From Pelagibius sp028280305 (GTDB lineage: Bacteria; Pseudomonadota; Alphaproteobacteria; Kiloniellales; Kiloniellaceae), in the NCBI RefSeq assembly GCF_965233615.1, contig NZ_OZ247495.1: a stretch of DNA of 64,000 nucleotides. One strand, 5' to 3'. The notes under the pieces were generated by a model, which saw only the letters and a program-made list of their open reading frames with translations, was not told the origin of the DNA and ran no database searches. Within the stretch, counting starts at the first letter, position 1, and every line of letters begins with the position of its first letter. Positions 51,259 through 59,128 of this stretch are shown one piece after another. The position numbers and the translations under genes are program-made.

Positions 51259-51354
51259 CCCCTTCGAGACGGGCTTTCAGCCCTCCTCAGGGTGAGGTGG
51301 AACGCTCGTCAACCATGCCCTCATGCTGAGGCGCGAAGCGTCTCGAAGCATGCG
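51259..51354. repeat. Intergenic inverted repeat, CTTCGAGAC...CTCAGGGTGAGG type
   Basis: Left arm (51259-51300) CCCTTCGAGACG ... CCTCAGGGTGAGG and right arm (51319-51354), inverted, GCTTCGAGACGC ... CCTCAGCATGAGG are imperfect inverse copies. This is a third intergenic repeat family in the window, common in alphaproteobacteria in my memory. Together with the next 200 featureless bases it fills the rodA-tRNA gap. Confidence 0.7.
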
Positions 51355-51566
51355 ACCCAGCCCGAGACCGGCGCCTTGAAGCGCCCCAAAACCGGGGGAC
51401 TCCCTCGAATCTTCCCCGAAAACCCGCTTTCGCCCGATTTCCTGCCTCAGCCCCCTCGACAAAGCCCGGCGGACTTGCTATCACCCCGCATCCCGGCGGC
51501 CGGAGCCTTCTTCCGGCCCTTGCCAGGTGCCCGCTTCGAGGCGGGCCAAAGCCGGGACCTCTTTGG

Positions 51567-51642
<76 letters not shown>

Positions 51643-51764
51643 AACCTTTCAGAGATTTCAGAACGGATCGCCGCTTCCTGTTCTCGATGCCGGGATGCCT
51701 GCTGATCCTTATTTGCCCCGCCGCCAGCCCCTAATCCGCCGCAATTCGGTGTAAGCTTCTTCTC

Positions 51765-54389
51765 ATGGGCATAACGGAGATCACCCTTACCACGGCACTG
51801 TTGCTGATCGTGGTGGCCAGTGTGCAGCCTTTGGCGAAGCGCAGCGGGCTGCCGTTTACGGTGGTGCTGGCGCTGGCCGGAGTGGGCATCGGCCTCGCGG
51901 CGGCCTGGCTGCAGCGTCACCGGGTCGCCGATCAGGTGAGCCAGGTGGCCGAGGCGGTGATCGACATTCCCGTGTCGTCCTCGCTGTTCCTCACGGTGTT
52001 CCTGCCGATCCTGCTGTTCCAGGGCGCCGTCACTATCGATGCGCGGCGGCTGATGCAGGATATCGCGCCGGTAATCCTGCTGGCGGTCCTCGCGGTCATC
52101 GTCGCCCTGGGCATGATCGGCGGGGCGGTCTGGCTGGTGGCGCCCATGCCGCTGGCGGTCTGTCTGCTGTTCGGCGCCATCGTCGCCACCACCGATCCCT
52201 CGGCGGTGATCGCCCTGTTCCGCGACCTCGGCGCGCCGGCGCGGCTGACGCGCTTGGTCGAGGGCGAGTCGCTGCTGAACGACGCCACCGCCATCGCCGC
52301 CTTCAGTGCCTTTCTGGCGGTCATCCTGACCGGGCGGGACCTCGATTTCTGGATGGTCACAGAGTCCATCGTCGTCGGCCTGCTGGGCGGCGCCCTGGCG
52401 GGCTTCCTCGCCGGGCGCGCCGCCGCCTGGATGCTGGAGCGGCTGCGCTTCTACCGCGCCGCCCAGCTTACCATAGCGGTGGCGCTGCCCTATGCCGTCT
52501 ATGTGATCTGCGACAACTACCTGGGCATCTCCGGCGTCACTGCCGTGGTCATCAGCGGGCTGGTACTGAGCGCCGTCGGCCGCTCGCGTTTTCAGGCCGA
52601 GACCTTCCGCTTTTTCGAGGAAACCCTGGCCCAGATCGCTTTCTGGGCGACCTCGCTGATCTTTCTGCTGGCCGCCCTGCTGGCGCCGCGCCTGCTGGCC
52701 GACGCGACGCTGCTTGATTTCGTCTACCTGCCGGTGGCGGTGATCGCCGCCCTGGCCGCCCGCGCGGTGATCCTCTTCGGCATCTTCCCGCTGCTGTCGT
52801 TCGTGCGGGTCACGCAAAAGGTCACCACCCAGACCAAGACGGTGATCATCTGGGGCGGCCTGCGCGGCTCGGTCACCCTGGCGCTGGTGCTGGCGGTCAG
52901 CGAGAACTTCTTCATTGATCCGGAGGTGAAACGCTTCATCGCCATCCAGGCGACCGGCTTCGCGCTCTTCACCCTGCTGGTGCAGGGCACGACCCTGAGC
53001 TGGCTGATGCGCCGCCTCGGTCTCGACCAGCTTTCGCCCATCGACCGCGCCTTCCGCAGCCAGGTGCTGACCCAGTCGCTGTCCAGCGTCGGCAGCAGCC
53101 TGCGCAGCTTCGCCGGGCGTTACGAGCTTGACGACGAACTGGTGAGCCGGGCGATACGGCCTTACAACGAGCGCCTGTCGCGGGTCGCCGAGGACGATTC
53201 CTTCGCCGCCGCCATCTCCGACCGCGACCGTCTGACGGTCGGTCTCATCGCGCTGGCCAATCAGGAAAAATCACTGTTGCTGCAACAGGGCTGGAGCGGC
53301 GGCCTGCGCTCCTCCCTGGTCGACCGCTACCTGCTGTCGGTGGAGTCGATGATCGACGCGGTGCGCGCCGACGGTCGCCTCGGCTACCTCCGTGCGGCGC
53401 GGCGCCCCTTCCGCCAGAGCCGCTGGTTCCGCTTCATCGCCTGGCTGCATTTCCGCCTCGGTATTGCCCGCCCGCTGGCGCTCTATCTCGGCCAGCGCTT
53501 CCAGTTCCTGCTGATCAACCGCATCATCATTCTGGAGCTCATCTACTTCCTGGAGTTCCGCCTTGCCGGCCTGCTCGGCGACCGCCTGACCGAGGTACTG
53601 GGGGAGATCGTCAACCTGCGCCTTGCGGAGGTCGAACGGCACCTGGCCGCCCTGCGCCTGCAGTACCCCAACTACGCAAGGGAGCTCGATCACGAGGTGC
53701 TCGAACGCTTTGCCTATCGCGAGGAGATCGAGCAGATCGAACAACTGCGGGGGGCCGGGATCATCAGCGAGGATCTGGCCCGCGACCTCAGGACCGAGGC
53801 CGGCAGCGTACATGCCAGCAGCCGGCGCCGGGCCCGGGTCGACATCAAGGCGACGACGCCGGAGCTGCTCTATGCCTTTCCGGTTTTCGCCGCGATGCCG
53901 GCGGCGGAACTGGCCGAGGTGGCGCGCAAGCTGCAGACCCGCGTCATTGCCGACGACGCCCATGTCTTCCGCCGCGGCGATCCGGGCGACGGCATGTACT
54001 TCATCGCCTCCGGTGCGGTGGAAATCCGCATCGACGAAGAGCAGCACCGGCTCGGGCGCGGCGATTTCTTCGGTGAGATGGCGCTGCTGGATCAGCGCCG
54101 GCGCTCCGCCGATGCCCGCTCCATCAGCTACTCGCATCTGTTGTTCCTGCCGCGCGCCGCCTTCGACGAGATCAGCATCATGCTGCCGGAATGGCGCGAG
54201 CAGTTGGCCGAGGTCGCCGCCGCCCGCCGCGCCGTGAACGAAGGACGGCAGGCGGAACGCGAGGAAACGGACTCGGACGGGCCGGAAGACAAACCTGAAG
54301 ACGATTCAGAAGACAGGCCGGGCCCGCCGGGCGCCGAGGTGGTGACGCTTCAGGACGCCAAGAAGAACCGCGACGCCGAGGGTGGCTGA
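51765..54389 (+). CDS. Na+/H+ antiporter (CPA1/NhaP type) with C-terminal cyclic-nucleotide-binding domain
   Basis: An 874-residue membrane protein. Residues 1-420 are a cation/proton antiporter with about 12 helices; LFGAIVATTDPSAVIALFRDLGAPARLTRLVEGESLLNDATAIAAF holds the conserved transport Asp pair, and KTVIIWGGLRGSVTLALVLAV is the second helix-break motif. A long cytoplasmic region follows, with a Crp-like cyclic-nucleotide-binding domain at about 694-800 (FPVFAAMPAAELAEVARKL, GDPGDGMYFIASGAVEI, RGDFFGEMALLDQRRRSADARS). This architecture resembles sperm-type NHE and plant SOS1. The tail is acidic and ends EVVTLQDAKKNR. It probably regulates pH/Na+ in response to a nucleotide or as an autoinhibited domain. 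No clear ribosome site before ATG 51765. Confidence 0.88.
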   Translation: MGITEITLTTALLLIVVASVQPLAKRSGLPFTVVLALAGVGIGLAAAWLQRHRVADQVSQVAEAVIDIPVSSSLFLTVFLPILLFQGAVTIDARRLMQDIAPVILLAVLAVIVALGMIGGAVWLVAPMPLAVCLLFGAIVATTDPSAVIALFRDLGAPARLTRLVEGESLLNDATAIAAFSAFLAVILTGRDLDFWMVTESIVVGLLGGALAGFLAGRAAAWMLERLRFYRAAQLTIAVALPYAVYVICDNYLGISGVTAVVISGLVLSAVGRSRFQAETFRFFEETLAQIAFWATSLIFLLAALLAPRLLADATLLDFVYLPVAVIAALAARAVILFGIFPLLSFVRVTQKVTTQTKTVIIWGGLRGSVTLALVLAVSENFFIDPEVKRFIAIQATGFALFTLLVQGTTLSWLMRRLGLDQLSPIDRAFRSQVLTQSLSSVGSSLRSFAGRYELDDELVSRAIRPYNERLSRVAEDDSFAAAISDRDRLTVGLIALANQEKSLLLQQGWSGGLRSSLVDRYLLSVESMIDAVRADGRLGYLRAARRPFRQSRWFRFIAWLHFRLGIARPLALYLGQRFQFLLINRIIILELIYFLEFRLAGLLGDRLTEVLGEIVNLRLAEVERHLAALRLQYPNYARELDHEVLERFAYREEIEQIEQLRGAGIISEDLARDLRTEAGSVHASSRRRARVDIKATTPELLYAFPVFAAMPAAELAEVARKLQTRVIADDAHVFRRGDPGDGMYFIASGAVEIRIDEEQHRLGRGDFFGEMALLDQRRRSADARSISYSHLLFLPRAAFDEISIMLPEWREQLAEVAAARRAVNEGRQAEREETDSDGPEDKPEDDSEDRPGPPGAEVVTLQDAKKNRDAEGG

Positions 54390-54407
54390 CGGGGCAAAGA
54401 ACGCCAA

Positions 54408-55388
54408 TCAGATATAGCTGTCCTTTGGATGGATCAGGATCTCGATGGACGCGGTCGCGCCGACGAAGTAGCGCAAGCTCAGGCGAAGGGTGCCGTGGTC
54501 GATCGTCATATGCTCGGCGCCGTCGTCCGCCTCCATGGCAACCTTGTCGATGGTGGCGTTCATCCAGGCATCGGCCCCCGCCCAGTCGGGAAAGACGTTG
54601 CGCACCAGGGTGAGGGCATAGCGGCGGTTGTCCGCCGTCGCCTCGGGGTGGTCGTCCTCGCGCAGGGCATAGAGGTAGCGCAGGCCGACCAGGCCGTCGA
54701 CCGGTCCCAGGGTTTCCAGTTCCGCGTGCGCGTTGTCGGAGAAGAAGCGGTCGCTGATCCAGCCGTTGTCGCCGCCATAGAGGCTGCCCATACCTTCGTC
54801 GCGCTGCGGGAAGGCATCCTGTAATCCGGTCAGAAGTTGCGACAGGCTGACGCCGAGGCTTTCCGGGTCGGTGTCTGTGAAGGCAGCGGGGCGCACAGTG
54901 ATCGTCACCCGGCCTTCGGCGTTGTTGACGGCGATCCGGTAACCTTCGGCGATTTCACTGACCTCGGGCCCGTCGGGGGTCTTTTCAACCTGCTTTGTGG
55001 CGCGATGCGTCCATCGTTTACCCTCGCGCCATTCCGGCAGGGCGTTGCGGATAATTTTCCCGGCCCAGTGCCGGTTATTGCGGAGTTTCCGCTCCTCGCT
55101 TGGATCGTAGGAAAAGACGAAGCTGCGTAGCGCTTCCGGCGGGCCCAGCGTTTCCAGCGCAGTGTTCGGGTTGGTGGAGGGCAGCAGGTCGCTTTGCAGA
55201 TTGTCGCTCGACTGCAGAGAGCCTTCGCCGCTGCGGATTACGGGAAAGTGTTTCTCCAGCGTTTTGATCAACTGGGGAATCGTGAAGCCGGGGGCTGGGT
55301 TGGCCGGCTCGGCCACCGCCTGGATCGATCCCAGAAGCGCGATTAGAAGAACCAGGATGGGGGAGAGGTTTTTGATCAGATCGGACAT
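54408..55388 (-). CDS. Exported protein of unknown function with two copies of a ~130-residue domain
   Basis: A 326-residue protein: residues 1-27 are a signal peptide (IKNLSPILVLLIALLGSIQAVA), then two similar halves. Each half starts with a helix such as IPQLIKTLEKHFP / LSQLLTGLQDAFP, has E-G-SL, then LETLGPxxxL, an R-hydrophobic stretch, NR followed by ...ALPEWREGKRW / NVFPDWAGADAW, and ends in two beta strands (GRVTITVRP / LRLSLRYFV). I do not recognise a named family. It converges on the antiporter gene (18-base gap). ATG 55388 gives a good signal peptide; ATG 55418 lies in a small direct-repeat region. Confidence 0.75.
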   Translation of the reverse strand: MSDLIKNLSPILVLLIALLGSIQAVAEPANPAPGFTIPQLIKTLEKHFPVIRSGEGSLQSSDNLQSDLLPSTNPNTALETLGPPEALRSFVFSYDPSEERKLRNNRHWAGKIIRNALPEWREGKRWTHRATKQVEKTPDGPEVSEIAEGYRIAVNNAEGRVTITVRPAAFTDTDPESLGVSLSQLLTGLQDAFPQRDEGMGSLYGGDNGWISDRFFSDNAHAELETLGPVDGLVGLRYLYALREDDHPEATADNRRYALTLVRNVFPDWAGADAWMNATIDKVAMEADDGAEHMTIDHGTLRLSLRYFVGATASIEILIHPKDSYI

Positions 55389-55707
55389 GGCGTTCTCGGA
55401 CAGTAGGGGCTCAGACATCAGGGGTGCCCAGACAGCAGGGGCTCAGACAGAGGGGACGGTTGTGGCCAAGCAGAGCCGGAGTCTCTCTTTTGTCGCGCCC
55501 AGATGGGCTCCGGTTCAACGGATTTTGCTGTTTCGCCGCCAAAACTCAGCTGAAACTCCGCTGAAACCTAAAACCCTGACACCATCTGCAGCCCATCCGC
55601 ATCGAACCGCGTAGATGCCTATAATAGATCCGGGCTGGATGGATTGTTCTCGCGATTCCATCCAACGTGGATCTGCTCTAACCATTTGATGCTGATCGGA
55701 TTCTGAC
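55389..55707. other. 319-base divergent gap between the exported-protein and GNAT genes
   Basis: Apart from the short direct repeats near 55405-55449, I see no gene, RNA or strong hairpin. The stretch 55560-55690 is less GC-rich and likely carries the promoter of the GNAT gene. Confidence 0.4.
55405..55449. repeat. Three imperfect direct repeats, about 16 bases
   Basis: AGGGGCTCAGACA occurs at 55405 and 55437, and a diverged copy AGGGGTGCCCAGACA lies between them (55420). They sit immediately upstream of the exported-protein start, on its 5' leader. Confidence 0.6.
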
Positions 55708-56355
55708 GTGAAACCCGCTGACCTGACCCCCGCTTTGCCCCGCTTTCGCGACGCCCGCAAAACCGATGCGCGCGCCGTTGCCCAGCTCATTGAGATTGCC
55801 GGTGAAGGCATTGCCTGGTTTTTCTGGTCTCAGGAAGCCGAACCCGGCCAGGACCCTCTGGAAGTCGGCGCCGCGCGGGCGGCCCGCGACAATGCCAATT
55901 TCTCCTATCGCAACGCGGTCCTCGCCGAGCGCGGCGATGCCGTCGCCGGGATGCTCCTGGGATATCGCCTGCCGACACCCAGCGCCGGAGACCTGGCGGC
56001 GTTGGCGGAACTGCCGGCCCTGCTGCGGCCCCTGCTGGAGCTTGAGTACCAGGTTCCCGGCAGCTTCTACATCAACGCCCTGGCGGTTTTTCCTCAGTTC
56101 CGGGGGCATGGGCTCGGCGGCGCGCTCCTGAGCATCGCGCAAGAGCGGGCGCGGGCGGCGGGCTGCGACAGCCTGAGCCTTCAGGTCTTCGCGGAGAACG
56201 AACGCGCCTTTCGGTTCTATCAGCGTCACGGTTACGAGGTGGTCGACCGCCGCCCTATCTTCGCCCATCCCTGTTACCCCTACAGCACCGAGGTGCTGCT
56301 GGTGACGCGTTCGCTTGCCGATGTCGAGGGGCGCGACTTGACAGCCTGGGCCTAA
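55708..56355 (+). CDS. GNAT family N-acetyltransferase
   Basis: A 215-residue acetyl-CoA-dependent transferase. RFRDARKTDARAVAQLIEIAGEGI opens the fold, GSFYINALAVFPQFRGHGLGGALLSIAQERARAAGCDSLSLQVFAENERAFRFYQRHGYEVVDRRP covers the acetyl-CoA loop (Q-x-R-G-x-G-L-G, about residues 130-138) and the closing strands. Substrate unknown. GTG 55708 is the start. It ends 22 bases before the TPP riboswitch, so it is a different transcription unit from the thiamine operon. Confidence 0.86.
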   Translation: MKPADLTPALPRFRDARKTDARAVAQLIEIAGEGIAWFFWSQEAEPGQDPLEVGAARAARDNANFSYRNAVLAERGDAVAGMLLGYRLPTPSAGDLAALAELPALLRPLLELEYQVPGSFYINALAVFPQFRGHGLGGALLSIAQERARAAGCDSLSLQVFAENERAFRFYQRHGYEVVDRRPIFAHPCYPYSTEVLLVTRSLADVEGRDLTAWA

Positions 56356-56376
56356 AGCGCCCATTCTTTTCAGACA

Positions 56377-56467
56377 TCTCAACGGGGTGCCCGAAAGGGG
56401 CTGAGAGGCGGTCGCACCGCTAACCCGCGGAACCTGATCCGGTTTGTACCGGCGTAGGGATTTGAGA
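56377..56467 (+). promoter_or_regulatory. TPP riboswitch (THI element)
   Basis: All conserved parts are in order: P1 TCTCAA/TTGAGA (56377-56382, 56462-56467), GGGGTGCCC, GGGGCTGAGAGG (pyrimidine-sensing CUGAGA), ACCGCTAACCC, GAACCTGATCCGG and GTACCGGCGTAGGGA. When thiamine diphosphate is abundant it should shut off the downstream thiE-thiD-SBP-thiZXY operon, probably by hiding the translation start, since no strong terminator follows. Confidence 0.95.
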
Positions 56468-56545
56468 AGCCTTCCGCGACAAGCGCCAAAAGCTTCCCAA
56501 CCTTCGCCGCAGCAAGACAGCGGAGACGAGGAAGGCTATGACGGC

Positions 56546-57229
56546 GTGAACAGCAGCGAGAAACTGAAGCCCGATCTGCGGGTTTACTTCGTGATCGGGC
56601 CGGATCATGCCGGCGACCGCTCCTTTGTCGAGGTGGCGGAGGCGGCGGCGCGCGGCGGGGTGACGGCCCTGCAGCTGCGCGACAAGACCGGCGATACGGC
56701 GACGCTTATTGCAGAGGCAAGAAAGCTGAAGCTGGCTCTGGCCCCCTTCGGTGTGCCGCTGATCGTCAACGACCGGGTCGATGTCGCTTTGGCGGCCGGG
56801 GCCGAGGGCGTTCACATCGGCCAGCAGGACATGGCCCCCGCCGATGCCCGCAAGCTCCTGGGGCCGGACCGGATACTCGGCCTTACCGTGCAGAACGCCG
56901 AAGAGATCGCGGCGATGGAGCCGGGGCTGTTGGACTATGTCTCCATCGGCGGGGTCTTTGACACCGCCAGCAAGCAGAACCCTCATCCGCCGATCGGCCT
57001 CGACGGTCTGGCGGATCTTGCCGAGGCGGCTGCGCTGCGCGCACCCGGCCTGCCGATCTGCGCCATTGCCGGAATTACGGTGGAGACTGCCGCCGCGGTG
57101 ATTGCGGCGGGCTGTGACGGGATCTCTGTGGTTTCCGCCATTGCCGCGGCATCCGATCCCAGGGTGGCGGCGGGCGAGCTGCGCAATGTCGTCGATTGGG
57201 CGCTGGATGCACGGGCGGAAAGCGCATGA
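56546..57229 (+). CDS. thiE: Thiamine-phosphate synthase
   Basis: A 227-residue TIM-barrel enzyme joining HMP diphosphate and thiazole phosphate into thiamine monophosphate. Seen are VTALQLRDKTGDT (Lys/Arg of the diphosphate site), VPLIVNDRVDVALAAGAEGVHIGQQDM (Asn-Asp Mg2+ ligands), LTVQNAEEI, YVSIGGVFDT, and PICAIAGITVETAAAVIAAGCDGISVVSAI. GTG 56546 is the first usable start after the riboswitch. It overlaps the stop of a three-codon frame, ATG ACG GCG TGA at 56538-56549, which carries the better ribosome site (GAGGAAGG), hinting at re-initiation. It overlaps thiD by four bases. Confidence 0.93.
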   Translation: MNSSEKLKPDLRVYFVIGPDHAGDRSFVEVAEAAARGGVTALQLRDKTGDTATLIAEARKLKLALAPFGVPLIVNDRVDVALAAGAEGVHIGQQDMAPADARKLLGPDRILGLTVQNAEEIAAMEPGLLDYVSIGGVFDTASKQNPHPPIGLDGLADLAEAAALRAPGLPICAIAGITVETAAAVIAAGCDGISVVSAIAAASDPRVAAGELRNVVDWALDARAESA

Positions 57230-58056
57230 GCGTTCCCATCGCCCTTACGGTCGCCGGTTCGGATTCCGGCGGCGGCGCCGGCATTCAGGCGGACCTGAAG
57301 ACCTTCTCGGCACTCGGTGTCTACGGGGCCTCGGTGATCACCGCGTTGACGGCACAGAACACGCGGGCGGTGACGGCCATTCATGCGGCGCCGCCGGACT
57401 TCGTGACAGCGCAGCTCGATGCGGTTTTTGACGATCTTGCCATCGGTGCCGTGAAGATCGGCATGCTCGGCGAAGCCCCGACCATCGAGGCCGTGGCGGC
57501 AGGCCTGCAGCAGCGTGCGGTCGCCCGGCTGGTGGTCGATCCGGTGATGGTGGCCAAGAGCGGTGATGCCCTGCTGGCGCCCGCCGCAGTGGCGCGCCTG
57601 CGCCACGACCTGCTGCCCCTGGCCGGGGTAATCACACCCAATCTGCCGGAAGCGGCGGCCCTGCTCGACGGTCCGGTACCGGCGGACGAGGTCGCCATGG
57701 CGGAAGCGGCGCGGGCGCTTCATGTCCTGGGGCCAAAGGCGGTTCTGCTGAAGGGCGGGCATCTTGCCGACGCGGAGAGCGTCGACCTGCTGTTCGACGG
57801 GGAACGCCTGCACCGCTTTTCGGCGCCGCGGATTGCGACCGCCAACAGCCACGGCACCGGCTGCACGCTCTCGGCCGCCATTGCAGCCGGTCTTGCCAAG
57901 GGCCTGCCGCTGCCCGGCGCGGTGGCGGAGGCCAAGGACTACCTGAACCGTGCCCTGGCCGCCGCCGACTCACTGGGGGTCGGCAGCGGTCATGGGCCGG
58001 TCCACCACTTCCATGCGTTCTGGCAGGGAAAGGAGCAGGAACGTGAAACCCGATAG
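57226..58056 (+). CDS. thiD: Hydroxymethylpyrimidine/phosphomethylpyrimidine kinase
   Basis: A 276-residue ribokinase-like enzyme that phosphorylates HMP twice to HMP diphosphate for ThiE. ALTVAGSDSGGGAGIQADLKTFSALGVYGASVITALTAQNT is the classic ThiD N-terminus; VVDPVMVAKSGDALL, ITPNLPEAAALL, LLKGGH and NSHGTGCTLSAAIAAGLAKG (anion hole and catalytic Asp-equivalent region) follow. ATG 57226 overlaps the thiE TGA. Having its own ThiD plus an HMP-type importer downstream fits salvage. Confidence 0.94.
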   Translation: MSVPIALTVAGSDSGGGAGIQADLKTFSALGVYGASVITALTAQNTRAVTAIHAAPPDFVTAQLDAVFDDLAIGAVKIGMLGEAPTIEAVAAGLQQRAVARLVVDPVMVAKSGDALLAPAAVARLRHDLLPLAGVITPNLPEAAALLDGPVPADEVAMAEAARALHVLGPKAVLLKGGHLADAESVDLLFDGERLHRFSAPRIATANSHGTGCTLSAAIAAGLAKGLPLPGAVAEAKDYLNRALAAADSLGVGSGHGPVHHFHAFWQGKEQERETR

Positions 58057-59128
58057 ACCTGCCCGGCGCCGGGTACTGACCGGCGGGCTCGCCGCCCTTG
58101 GTACGGCCGGTCTGGCGGCGCCGGCCGTTGCCCGTTCGGCCCGGCTCTGGCGCATGGCAACCTCCTGGCCGAAGAACAGCCCCGGTCCGGGAATGACCGC
58201 TGAACGACTGGCCGAGCGCATCACCACGATGAGCGGCGGCGCGCTTCGGGTCGAGGTCTTCGGCGCCGGTGACCTGCTGCCGCCGCTGGAAGTTCTCGAC
58301 GGGGTTTCCGGCGGTACGGTGGAGATGGGGCACAGTGCTTCGTTCTTCTGGCGTGGCAAGATGCCGGCGGCGGCTTTCTTTACCGCCGTGCCGTTCGGTC
58401 TGACGCCGGGCGAACATGCCGCCTGGATCACCCAGGGCGGCGGCCAAGAGCTGTGGGACGAACTCTATGCCCCTCTTGGCGTGAAGCCTCTGATGGGCGG
58501 CAACAGCGGCATGCAGATGGGCGGCTGGTTCACGCGGGAGATCACTTCCCTGGACGATCTGCAGGGCCTGAAGTTCCGCATCCCCGGCCTTGGCGGTGAA
58601 GTCTACCGCCGCCTCGGCGCGACGGCGGTGGTGGTGCCGCCCGGCGAGATCTTTGCCGCCCTGCAGTCCGGTCTCATCGACGGTGCGGAATTCCTCGGGC
58701 CCTGGAGTGACGCCGCTTTCGGCTTCTACAAGGTCGCGCCCTACTACTACTGGCCCGGCTTTCACGAGCCCAATGGGACTGGTGAATGCCTGATCAACCA
58801 GGCGGCCTTTGACGCGCTGACGCCCGAACTGCAGGCGATTGTGACCGCGGCCTGCGAAGCGGAGAACGCTTACGCGCTGGCTGAAGCGGACTGGCAGAAC
58901 GCCGCGCGCCTGAAGTGGCTGGTGGCGGAAAAGGGCGTGCAGCTTCGTGCCTTCCCATCTGACGTGATGGCCGGGGCGCGGCAGGAGGCCGTGGCTGTGC
59001 TGGATGATCTCGCCGCGCGCGATCCCATGTCGGCCAAGATTCTGCCGTCCTACCGCACGGCGCTTGAGCGGGCGCGGGACTGGAGCCGGGTTGGGCAGGG
59101 TGCCTTCCTGGCCGCACGGGATGGATGA
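58043..59128 (+). CDS. Tat-exported TRAP-type (TakP-like) solute-binding protein in the thiamine operon
   Basis: A 361-residue DctP-family protein. The N-terminus VKPDRPARRRVLTGGLAALGTAGLAAPAVA is a twin-arginine-like signal. The mature part, RLWRMATSWPKNSPGPGMTAERLAERI, the FRIPGLGGEVYRRLGATAVVVPPGEIFAALQSGLIDGAEFLGPWSD block and YYYWPGFHEPNGTGECLIN, resembles TakP-type binding proteins for 2-oxo acids, where the Arg in FRIPG binds the carboxylate and Gln/Glu side chains a metal. GTG 58043 (AGGAGCAGG upstream) overlaps thiD by 14 bases, and it overlaps the next gene too. No DctQ/DctM genes are adjacent, so its permease is elsewhere or its role is different. The link with thiamine is by position. 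Confidence 0.85.
   Translation: MKPDRPARRRVLTGGLAALGTAGLAAPAVARSARLWRMATSWPKNSPGPGMTAERLAERITTMSGGALRVEVFGAGDLLPPLEVLDGVSGGTVEMGHSASFFWRGKMPAAAFFTAVPFGLTPGEHAAWITQGGGQELWDELYAPLGVKPLMGGNSGMQMGGWFTREITSLDDLQGLKFRIPGLGGEVYRRLGATAVVVPPGEIFAALQSGLIDGAEFLGPWSDAAFGFYKVAPYYYWPGFHEPNGTGECLINQAAFDALTPELQAIVTAACEAENAYALAEADWQNAARLKWLVAEKGVQLRAFPSDVMAGARQEAVAVLDDLAARDPMSAKILPSYRTALERARDWSRVGQGAFLAARDG

Noticed and set aside
51243..51566. Possible protein on either strand in the rodA-tRNA gap
   Set aside because: The open frames here consist of the intergenic inverted repeat and low-complexity Pro/Arg sequence without ribosome sites.
56444..56545. thiE start inside the riboswitch region
   Set aside because: A start at 56444 would place coding sequence within the folded THI element; the conserved ThiE sequence begins only after GTG 56546.
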